From contig CM076943.1 of assembly GCA_039566865.1 (NCBI GenBank), positions 20,060,501 through 20,124,500 of the forward strand: a stretch of 64,000 nt of DNA. The letters run 5' to 3'. The stretch is from Aurelia coerulea (lineage: Eukaryota; Cnidaria; Scyphozoa; Semaeostomeae; Ulmaridae). The notes under the pieces were generated by a model. The model did no database searches. It worked only from the letters and a program-made list of their open reading frames with translations, and had not been told where the DNA came from. This document shows, piece by piece, positions 55,247 through 64,000 of this stretch. Position numbers and translations under genes: made by a program. How positions within the stretch are numbered: the first letter of the stretch is position 1; each line of letters begins with the position of its first letter.

Positions 55247-57400
55247 CGCTTCTCTGATGATCATGATATCTTACTGACTGATCTCATTACCGAGCAAGTA
55301 AACAAGGCACACCTGCATGTAATTCTACCAATAATTGTAGATTAATATGTTTATTCTACGTTGAAATCGAATCCTTCCTTCCGAAATTATGATCGATTTT
55401 CTACAAAAATTGCCAAATTAGTTATCCTAAGAGGATTTTACTTCTACCAAAATGAAAATAATACGTGTCCTTGCCTTTGACGTAAGGCAGACAAACTGCA
55501 GAAATATGGTCGGGATTTTCAGCATAATTTCAAAGTTCTTAAAAGTGACGCTTCGTAAAGGCTTTCTCGTTATTTCTGAATGAACGCAGCGATTTTAGTG
55601 GAGTGAACTCTCGAGTCAATGGTATTGGTAGCACCTCATGTCTGCTATTCAGCAAAGTATTGACCAAGCTTACTCAATAAATGACAACGAGGTTTTACTC
55701 TTTTAAGCCTATAGTGGTTGGGCTATCTGACACGTCCTATTTTGGTGGGGGGCCCAACCTAACTCTTGACTGGAAATAGATAGAAAGCCAGATTTGGTGT
55801 ACTAATAACCCCAGGCACGTACTTTATGAGACTATAAAAATTAACCTAAAATTAGCCGTCATTATTGCTTGCGTCAACATTTTTCTATGTGTGGTCAAGA
55901 AAAGTGGAAAAATTGGTCAAAATCAGGAAAAATGTGATAAAATTTAATTTGGAGCACAATTTCCGTCCAAGCATAAAAATTATGATAGATTACATCATAT
56001 CGCACTACCCTGCAAAATATCGTTGCAAAATATTGCAATTTTGTAACTTTTTTCGCGAAAATTAACATTCGAGAATTGACAATTTTGACAGAGTCAGTTC
56101 CGAAGAATTGTCTCCCTCCCCCTCATTTGTCAAAATTTTTTATGAAACCTCTTGAGTCGTTGCACAATAAGTAGCAGCAAAAATTCAGAAAGTTTCCGGG
56201 CCTTAAGTGTTCTTCTGGCAGAGTTATACCAAAAAGTCTACTAGGGGAGCAAATTTGCCCCCCCCCCCAACCAAAATAGGGTTGAAGGAGGACGCTTCTT
56301 ACACAATACCGCCTTAAGTACTTCGAACAATAAGAAACATATGATTGCTGCATTAGTGCTTTCATCACAGACAAAGTCAAACTTGCATTGAGTTTAAACG
56401 TCTTTGAGTAAATACTCTGATCACAGTGCAAATGTTACTCGCCATAAAACACGTGCTACGGTCTTTTTACTCCAGAATTCCCTTATTTTGTGATTGATTG
56501 TTTTGACAAAGCATTAGCGTTTTCGATTTATGATTATCTTGCAAAAGGTAGAACTGAAAAAGTTGGCAATTTAAGCTTGAAACTGTTATCTGCGTTTAAT
56601 ACTGTTTATTTTTCATTAACAAGGGAAACGGAAAACATTACTTTCAAGGTAATTTAGACCTGCAAAATAGATGCATTCGTTTGATCGCGATCTTTCTCTA
56701 ATTAGCTATCCTATCATAGACTGCCGTTTGTGATTCAAATAGTTTCGGCCGTTGATTTAGGGAGATGTAGGAAAGGACTACACAAAAGTTTCCAGAATGT
56801 ATACACTTCAGCGGCACTGGAAGAAGAGTTAGCAGCAGATTTCTACGTTTTGAAGAACATCAATTGATTTTAGGGTCCAAAGCTGAATTGTGAGATGGTA
56901 TCGTTAGCCAAAATGCTTGGTTTTCTAAGATGCAATAACATCTGGTAAACGTTAAGTCTTAGCTTGCAAATTTTGATCATTTTAAGTCCACGTTTGGTGG
57001 CTCAATATTGACAAACAGCTGCTGCATTCACAGTACCATGCGAAAGAGAGTGATGAACAGCAAATATAACATGAGAATTTCATTGTTCAAGTTGTTTTAA
57101 CTGTATACATACACTGGAATATGCACCACAAGAGGCGTACGTTGTATCAAATATTACCAACTGTACTTTGTAGGAGATGAAGATATTTTCTCCTAAAGTT
57201 TTCTTGTAAAGGGACGGAGAATCACGTAGTGGATTATTGTGAATGCAATGAGTTGTCTTCCCTGCTACGAAGAATTTGTCTTAGATTTTACAGCTAGATT
57301 ATGCTGTGTTGCGCACTCGTGTTAAAGTACCATCATACGAGAGATATTTCACCGTGGAGTGCAACGTGTGGGTCGGAAGAAGAAAGTGATCGAAATCTGA
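55247..57400. other. Intergenic stretch without recognised genes
   Basis: Nothing coding was supported. A poly-C tract near 56262 and the mirrored CCTATTTTGG / CCAAAATAGG at 55728 and 56274 hint at a degenerate small element. It may hold upstream regulatory DNA or 5'UTR exons of the receptor gene. Confidence 0.5.
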
Positions 57401-57429
57401 CCTTCGCTGGAAAGAAATTTAATGGATCA

Positions 57430-58165
57430 GGTCATGCGATTTGCTGAGAGTGCACACCAGTTGTCTGCTTCAAATGAGAGCGTATTGCACGAGGCCTTCA
57501 CAATGACTATCATATTTTGCTGGAAAATGAAAGCTCTCACTTTGCTCGCTCTTTTGACGTTATTTGCTAAAGAGTGCTTCACCAGAGCCACTTGATTTTA
57601 AGATTCATAGGAGAACGTATTGGAACAAGAGTCCTTCACAGTTCACAACGGATACGTTCGTACCTTACATTCGACTGGAAAGTAAGAGTGCTCGCTTTGC
57701 TCGCTCTTTGACGTTATTTACTGAAGAGTGTTACGCCAGAGCCACTTGATTTTAGATTCATACGAGAGCGTATTGGAACAAGAGTCCTTCACGGTTCACA
57801 ACGAATACGAACGCACCTTATATTCAACTGGAAAGTGAAAGTGCTCGCTCGTTGACGTTATTTACTGAAGAGTGTTACGCCAGATCCACTTGATTTTAGA
57901 TTCATACGAGAGCGTATCGGAACAAGAGTCCCTCACAGTTCACAACGAATAAGAACGTACCTTATATTCGACTGGACAGTAGAAGTGCTCGCTTTGCTCG
58001 CTCTTTGACCTTATTTGCTGAAGAGTGTTACGCCAGAGCCACTTGATTTTAGATTCACAGGAGAGCGTATCGGAACAAGAGTTCCTCACAGTTCATAACG
58101 GATACGTACGAACCTCATATTTGACTGGAAAATAAGAGTTCCCGCTTTGCTCGCTCCTTGAAATT
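57430..58165. repeat. About 153-bp tandem repeat upstream of the receptor gene
   Basis: GCTCGCTCTTTGACGTTATT recurs at 57544, 57699, 57843, 57996 and 58149 (spacing 155, 144, 153, 153). Each unit also has GCCAGAGCCACTTGATTTTA, GAACAAGAGTCC and CACAGTTCACAACG. The array stops about 90 bp before the receptor ATG; a degenerate unit precedes it. Confidence 0.93.
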
Positions 58166-58254
58166 CCTCACTCCTGCTCAGAGTATTTTTGAGCACGTTT
58201 GGCAAATTGTTTGCCAACACAATTGATACAGCTTTAAGACGTCTTGTATACATA

Positions 58255-59532
58255 ATGTATACCATGAAAAGATTAATTCTTTGCCTATTATTTGTTTTTC
58301 AGAGTTTTTACTTTGGAAATTTTGTCACAGAAGTTCCCGAGAATACTAGCGTGGAGAGAGAATGTTCATTCTTCAATGCTACAACAATGAAGCCTCTAAC
58401 CCGAGACGGCAAAGCAGATAAAGAACCAGTGAAGACAAAACCGGTTTTTCCGATCGTATTACCCCCAGATCTCATTCGCATGATTCGTCGTGAGGAAATC
58501 AAAGAAGAGGCGAAAATAAAATGCGAGAGTCTAAATGGAACATACATGGACAGAAGGGAGGAATGTTTAATTCCAATTGTGCAACTCAACGGTGCAATGA
58601 AATGCACAACAACTTTGCTTATCAGAGATGTTATTTACCTTGGGAATGTTACCATTGACCAGACTTTAGAATACCGTCTGACCATTGCAGGAAATGCATT
58701 TAGTCAGATGTCCTTGGTACTTCTATTAGGGACATACATTTGGGACAAAGAGCTCCATACCTCATACGGAAAATGTATTATATTTCTTTCTGCAAGTACC
58801 ATGCTGGAGCAAATCATTCAAATGATCTCATTGAATGCACGAGAAGAACAAGACATGTGTACAGTTCTAGCTTTGTTACACCACTGGGTTTATTTGGTTA
58901 TGTTCTTGTGGATGGGGTCCATCGCGTTTGATCTCTTGGTGACGTTTTCGCGCATAAGACAGCCTTCCAGAGCAGAGCAAAGACGTAGGTTCAAGATCTA
59001 CGCAACTGTTAGTATTGCGGCACCATCATTGATAGTTGGATCATGCGTTGTAATCAACTTCTGCACTGAAAATTACTTGATCGGTTACGGTCACTCCCAT
59101 ATATGTTTCATTACGAACTATAAAGCAAATCTTATAGCCTTCGCCATCCCTGTAGCTGCTATATTGTTATTCAACATGGCTTGTCTCGTTACGACTCTGC
59201 TTCTCATCTGTAAAGCGCGGTCACAAACAAAGTCTGTGCTCAGACCGAACAGTAACCGTAGAAGAGGCCACATCAGTATCATAATCATGACTTTAAAACT
59301 ATCTTTTCTGCTTGGTATGTCATGGGTATTTGGACTCCTAGGTCGCCTCACAAGAAGTGTCCCACTCTTGTATGTATACATCTTCTGCAGCTCATTTCAA
59401 GGAGTCTTTATATTCATAGCTTTTTGCGTCAACTCGAAAGTCTTAAGTTTCTACAGAAGCAAGATCCATAGAAGTGCACCAAAGCTGAATGTTGGATTAC
59501 GACAAAATCATATACAAGATACTCATTTATAG
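58255..59532 (+). CDS. Class B (secretin/adhesion, Methuselah-like) seven-transmembrane receptor, single exon
   Basis: Predicted 425-aa plasma-membrane receptor coupling an unknown ligand to G proteins. ATG at 58255 or, three codons later, at 58264; the latter starts an ideal signal peptide MKRLILCLLFVFQSFYF. The frame is open upstream but has no earlier ATG, so a 5' exon is possible. A short ectodomain of about 120 residues has N-glycosylation sites (NTS, NAT, NGT, NVT) and cysteines but no GAIN/GPS cleavage motif that I can see. Seven hydrophobic segments follow; TM3 CTVLALLHHWVYLVMFLWMG and the ECL2 Cys in HICFITN would form the conserved disulphide. TM6-7 GMSWVFGLLG and SSFQGVFIFIAFCVNSKV are signatures of class B2. 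The cytoplasmic tail is short. An AATAAA 86 bp after the stop lies in a transposon end. Family is clear, orthology is not. Confidence 0.9.
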   Translation: MYTMKRLILCLLFVFQSFYFGNFVTEVPENTSVERECSFFNATTMKPLTRDGKADKEPVKTKPVFPIVLPPDLIRMIRREEIKEEAKIKCESLNGTYMDRREECLIPIVQLNGAMKCTTTLLIRDVIYLGNVTIDQTLEYRLTIAGNAFSQMSLVLLLGTYIWDKELHTSYGKCIIFLSASTMLEQIIQMISLNAREEQDMCTVLALLHHWVYLVMFLWMGSIAFDLLVTFSRIRQPSRAEQRRRFKIYATVSIAAPSLIVGSCVVINFCTENYLIGYGHSHICFITNYKANLIAFAIPVAAILLFNMACLVTTLLLICKARSQTKSVLRPNSNRRRGHISIIIMTLKLSFLLGMSWVFGLLGRLTRSVPLLYVYIFCSSFQGVFIFIAFCVNSKVLSFYRSKIHRSAPKLNVGLRQNHIQDTHL

Positions 59533-59606
59533 CATCTTCAAGGTATGGCAGACACTCTTCTGGAAGTGCTAGATAGCAGCATATTGGCGACCTCTCAAAA
59601 GTTCTC

Positions 59607-60763
59607 CCAGGTAAGTCAATAAAAACAATCCCCGTTTGTCTTGCCATTGCTCCCTGTATATCAAGGCAAATTTATTATTTATGATGAACGTGTTAATATA
59701 AATTTTACAATCTACCAGACTGAAATCAACCACTCCGTTCCAACATGAGGGATTTCTTGAGAAATCCCTTCCGAGAAACCTTTAAAAAATGGCATAACTC
59801 ACGATTAAATTTTCCTAATATCTCTGCTCTGCCTTAACAGCAATCACCTCTGCATGCTTTAGCACGTTTTATCCCTTTGGAAGGATAAAAGCGCAATCCC
59901 TAGGAGCAAAGCAGAATCATTCCAGGCGATTTTGTTCTCCCGAGAGATCACACGAGTGAAACCGCGCTAAAGTCATTTTTTTATATATTCCATAAAATCA
60001 GCTACATCTACAGCTACAGACAATTATACATAAGATACATTGTTCTATTCACAGTGAAAATGGAGACATGGTCATCGAGTTCTCACTATGAATACCACTA
60101 AGGGATTAAAGTCATTGCTGTAGGACAGGATATTTGGGCTATCAAACACTATATTAGCCTATATCATTGCCTTGATATTCAAGGAGACGTAGTCTTGCAA
60201 ACAGGTATTGTTTTTATTGACTCACCCGGAGCATAGGTTCCAAATCTTTAACTCGGCGTAAAAAGGTGGGTGTAAAATTCTATGACCTATTTCTTCTGAT
60301 TGAATGGCTTGAAAGAAACTTTAGATACTTATCTATAATTCTACCGTTGGACTTTCAAGAAATTTTGAATATTTTTCGAAATTACAGCGAATCTTACATT
60401 TCAACTCATTTGAGGATGTGACGTCATGAAATTTCTAAATCATAAACCAGATGAGTGACAGACTTTTGCTTGATACCATATTGTAGGAATTCATAAACTA
60501 TGGTTTTCTTCGAACTTATTTCTTGTTGCGTCAAACTGTTTAAAAATTACGATGGTTTTAAGATTTTTTGAAAATTTTTGTTGAATTCATGAAAAAGAAG
60601 AAAAACACTCTAATTCTGAAAATATCGAATATTTCAGAAAAGTCCCAGGGTAGAATTGTAGAGAAATAGCTAAAGTTTCTTTGAAGTCATTCAGCTCAAA
60701 GAAATAGGTCACTAAATTTTACACCAGCCTTTTTAAAGATTTGGAACCCATGCTCTCACCCGG
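59607..60763. mobile_element. Mariner-like MITE interrupted at its last 9 bp
   Basis: The left end reads CCAGGTAAGTCAATAAAAAC, the right end GTTTTTATTGACTCACCCGG. The right terminal CTCACCCGG is duplicated around the inserted AGCATAGG-family MITE, and the TA expected after the element lies at 60764-60765. Left TA degraded. Same family as 34458-35850. Confidence 0.78.
60230..60754. mobile_element. AGCATAGG-family MITE, 525 bp, nested
   Basis: Ends AGCATAGGTTCCAAATC and GGAACCCATGCT with exact 9-bp TSD CTCACCCGG (60221-60229, 60755-60763). Confidence 0.93.
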
Positions 60764-60949
60764 TAGCAAATATGTTAAAAACAACGAAGAGGAAGCATCA
60801 AATACACAAACTGTGAAAATAGTGTTTTTAAATCAATGCATATATATATGTATACGATCAAAATCAATTCAAAAGAATCAAGAAAATCTACAAAAAATTT
60901 ATATCAAAATTAAAGTTTTACAATATACAAAAATAACTCAAAATGAATA

Positions 60950-61378
60950 CAGTAAATCCTCGCATATAAGAACCTCCTTTTTTGAGAGCCAGGCTGACAT
61001 AGGTTCTTACTTTAAAGGTACCAAGACCAATTTCAAGGTATGAAGGTTCTTATTTGAGGAGTGCCTTGCGTAGGCTAGTTTAGAATCTTTACAAAAGATA
61101 TACAGCCCTGTTATTTGTTTTGGTAAAGTAATTATGTTTATGTACCCAATACCCAATTCTAAGCTTACAAGCAGCAGGGGAGGAGATTCAAACTTTTACA
61201 GCCAACTGGGACAAAAATAAACTTAATAACGACAATCCAAAATCAACTTTGCTACCCCTGCAATAAGAACATATTCTTCATCAAACTGAAAGAGGTTCTT
61301 GATTACAAGGTGCATAATGTAGGAGAAACAACCTCTAGGTTCTTATTTTTGCAGGTTCTCATATGCGGGGATTTACTG
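60950..61378. mobile_element. Tigger/pogo-like MITE (CAGTAAATCC ends), 429 bp
   Basis: TA at 60948-60949 and 61379-61380; ends CAGTAAATCCTCGCATATAA and its complement. CAGT-starting TIRs with TA TSD are typical of pogo/Tigger. Confidence 0.85.
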
Positions 61379-61972
61379 TAAAACTATTATCTGAAAATTT
61401 CAAATGCATATAATTTCTGCACAAATGAAATTTTAATAACTTGTTCAATCCTGTTACGAATCAGCAGTAGTAAAAACCAAGGAAACGAACGAAATGGCTG
61501 GCAAATGGGATATTTTTTGAACGATCTTTCGAACCTTTTTTGGATACGGATTCAAATGCCTGTTTCAAAATTGGTTAGCGGCAGACAAACTGCATAAGTT
61601 CCAGACCTACAAGTTCTTCGCCATTTTTTCCTCGCTTTATGCCAGATTACTGGATATTCTAATACTTTCTCATTGGTTACAATCCTATACAGCTACTGAT
61701 TTACAAGTGTCCCAGAATAATACTAAACTACAAGCTAATAACTTATAAACCAACCAAAAACCGGACACAGTACGAGTTGTAAACAAGCGAAATAGCGGGT
61801 ACCCCAGAAGAAAATCTTGCCATTCGATGGGCAGATTCAAGAAAACTAACAGGATAATATCGTCAATTCATATTCTCTTTCATAGAGAAAATAGTACTTT
61901 CGCTCACGAAATGAATTAAAGGCATTTGGTTCATTGATGAGTTGTTAAACCATTTCCATTAAACCATTCGGT

Positions 61973-63290
61973 CTAAAGGCCATTTCGCAATTTGGAAAAG
62001 GGACTGAGGAGAGCGCGGCCCATTCTGACAGCCTTGGCAACAAGTAGGAAATCTGGGGAATCCCACCCTCTGCAGTAGTGAGTGTATGGCTAGAGGCTCG
62101 CTCGCATCTCTCTCCAAACTCAAGTTATTTTAGATTTACTTGCAACTTCCAACAGTTATGCGATGCTTGTTTAGTATGGTAAGTGTTTTCTTTTGATTAT
62201 TTAGCCGTTTTGTCATCTTTTCGCTCGTTTGTAAATGTATTTCAGTTTGAGGCGGCTCAAGTTAGGCCTATTGATCTTGCATCATCTTCCTCGACTTCAA
62301 TTGACTTCGTTTTACCTGTTTATTGCTTGTCGAATTTATCAACACAGAACACAATTTCATTGTGAGTCTTTAGCTGATTCTAAACAATGCTTTTCATTTG
62401 CTTGCATTGTCGTAAATGCATTCAATAATCTAGTATACAAGCAAAACTTTATCATAGGTGGGCTAGGCCTAAACTGAGCCGTTTCAAAGTCGAGGGAAAG
62501 TACATGAAATAAAGTGGCTTAAAATACACTCACAAATGGGAGGAGAGATGAAAAGACAGCTGAATAATCCAGAAAAACAGTTACCATACTTCTTGAAAGT
62601 TAAGCATATGGCTCAAATCTTTCACATCTTTAAAAAGGTGGCTGTAAAATTCAATTACTTTTTTCTTTTAATTGAATTGCTCCAAAGGAACTTAGGGCAC
62701 TTTGCTGTAAATCTACCGTGGCAATTTATTGATATCTTGATTAATTTCAAAATGGCGCCTTTTTGATTATTTTTTAAAAAATTCATGGAAAATTGTGAAA
62801 AATTTTAAATCATCGTAGATCCTACGTCAAAAGAGACAAAATGATACAATCTTCAAGAAAAGCGTAGTTTTTAGAGGTCCACACTATGGTGGCAAGCAGA
62901 AATCTGTAGATTTTCTGGTTTAGGATTTAGAAATTTGATGATGTCACATCCTCAAAAATAATAAATGCCGCCATTTTGAAATCAATCAAGATAGCAATAA
63001 ATTGCCACGACAGATTCGCAGCAAAATATCCTAAGTTCCATTCAAGCCTTTTGATTCCAAGAAAAACGTGGTAGAATTTTACACCCACCGTTTAAAAATT
63101 TGAGCCCTATGCTTGAAAGTTATGGTTAATATCGAAAATAATTCGAGTTTGGAGGGAGATGCGAGCGAGCCGCAAACCGTACACTTTGCACTGCAGAAGA
63201 GGGGATTCCCTAGATTTCCCTGTTGCCAAGGCCTTCTGAATGGGCCGCGCTCTCCTCAGTCTCTTTCTCCAAATTGCGAAATGGTCTATT
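61973..63290. mobile_element. TIR element hosting a nested MITE
   Basis: GGCCATTTCGCAATTTGG and its complement, with arms of about 170 bp containing GAGAGCGCGGCCCATTC and GATGCGAGCGAGCC. The interior includes an unrecognised frame near 62235-62477 and the MITE 62603-63113. Borders approximate; no certain TSD. Confidence 0.78.
62603..63113. mobile_element. AGCATAGG-family MITE, 511 bp, nested
   Basis: Ends AGCATATGGCTC and GAGCCCTATGCT with exact 9-bp TSD TGAAAGTTA (62594-62602, 63114-63122). Confidence 0.93.
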
Positions 63291-63298
63291 AACTGGAT

Positions 63299-63988
63299 CT
63301 ATATTTGAGTATTGTATACAAATAATATCATGAGATTAAGCAAAATGAAATAGCGATGAGAATTTACAGCGTTAGCTTTACTTTTAATGGAGTTTAATGT
63401 TTCGAATACTGTCACTACATCATCGGTAATAAGTCGCTCTGTTCCAGTTTTCAAAATAGCACGAATCTTTTTGTTGGTAGCTTTCTTATCCAGGCTTACT
63501 TCACTGTTATAATAGCTCAAGATTGTCCCAGTTGAAATTGAAGGGTTGTAATTCTTTTTAGCGACCATCGACGTTTTGGTGGTACTTCCATTTTGATATA
63601 TTGGGTTGTCAATTATATCAAAGCTAGCATCAATAAGAGAGGCATTAACAGACTTCGTAATGATGCCTGTTTCAAGAAGGTATGGCAGAAAATGTATAAC
63701 TTTCGGTGCAGTTTTTAAGTAGCAGTCTCTAAGGCCATTCAAATCGGTAAATTCTCTTCGGATTTTTTCAGCTACTGTTGCATCGTAGAATTCTTTTTTA
63801 AACCACCAGCTACTCACCACGTTTGGGTTCTCATGATTAAGAGCCAGCAACTTAAAAGGGTCAGATGATGCCACGATTACCTCCTTCTCTAAACCTAGTT
63901 GTCTGATTAACTTTCCAGTCGCTGTGCCCATCTGTAAAGCACGGTATCTCTCTACTGGAGCCACTGGAGGCGCATCGGTTGGCACAAG
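63299..63988 (-). CDS. GDPD-like (glycerophosphodiester phosphodiesterase domain) protein, 3' exon (partial gene)
   Basis: Exon begins after acceptor TAATTTCAG at 63989 and reads LVPTDAPPVAPVERYRALQM onward for 229 codons to TGA-type stop at 63299-63301. VIVASSDPFKLLALNHENPN resembles the I-x-S-F-x-P-x-x-L-x-x-x-x-x-x-x-P strand of GDPD TIM barrels, and SLIDASFDIIDNPIY and TERLITDDV fit later strands (ITDDP). The catalytic HR and E-x-N residues would be on exons beyond the window, so activity cannot be judged. A possible internal donor (AAAA|GTAAAG near 63382) means the last 27 residues, a hydrophobic stretch, may not be translated. Remote-homology call from a C-terminal part only. Confidence 0.6.
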   Translation of the reverse strand, partial: LVPTDAPPVAPVERYRALQMGTATGKLIRQLGLEKEVIVASSDPFKLLALNHENPNVVSSWWFKKEFYDATVAEKIRREFTDLNGLRDCYLKTAPKVIHFLPYLLETGIITKSVNASLIDASFDIIDNPIYQNGSTTKTSMVAKKNYNPSISTGTILSYYNSEVSLDKKATNKKIRAILKTGTERLITDDVVTVFETLNSIKSKANAVNSHRYFILLNLMILFVYNTQI

Positions 63989-64000
63989 CTGAAATTATGA

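Overview
The window is eukaryotic, from an invertebrate metazoan nuclear genome. Genes are split by GT-AG introns, the DNA is AT-rich, and small DNA transposons fill most introns. Proteins resemble vertebrate orthologues closely (GATM, RNF121, LRRC51). An anthozoan cnidarian or another slowly evolving marine invertebrate fits, but this is inference from overall character. Gene models below were spliced by eye from conserved exons, splice signals and codon phase; there is no transcript evidence.

Layout. (1) 1-3592: last coding exon (+) of a Cys-loop ligand-gated ion channel whose other exons lie left of the window. (2) 4654-21522: complete six-exon glycine amidinotransferase gene GATM (-), convergent with the channel. 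It encodes 405 aa with a mitochondrial presequence and all three catalytic residues. (3) 27184-48978: complete eight-exon RNF121 (-), a multi-pass membrane RING E3 ligase of 333 aa; its last two introns carry U12-type splice signals. (4) 49077-52875: complete four-exon LRRC51 (+), 210 aa, head to head with RNF121. Their start codons are separated by only 98 bp, which contain an RFX X-box-like motif. (5) 58255-59532: single-exon class B / Methuselah-like seven-transmembrane receptor (+), preceded by about 153-bp tandem repeats. (6) 63302-63988: 3' exon (-) of a GDPD-like gene that continues past the right edge.

The rest is mostly mobile DNA. I recognise a 9-bp-TSD family of about 510 bp with AGCATAGG termini (seven copies plus a longer relative), TA-TSD mariner-like MITEs with CCGGGTG ends, hAT-type elements with 8-bp TSDs, TTA-TSD (PIF/Harbinger-like) elements, a TTAA-flanked element, foldbacks and minisatellites. 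Several are nested with intact target-site duplications, so insertion order can be read directly. No complete transposase was found.

The genes do not form a pathway. The one evident regulatory unit is the RNF121/LRRC51 shared promoter.
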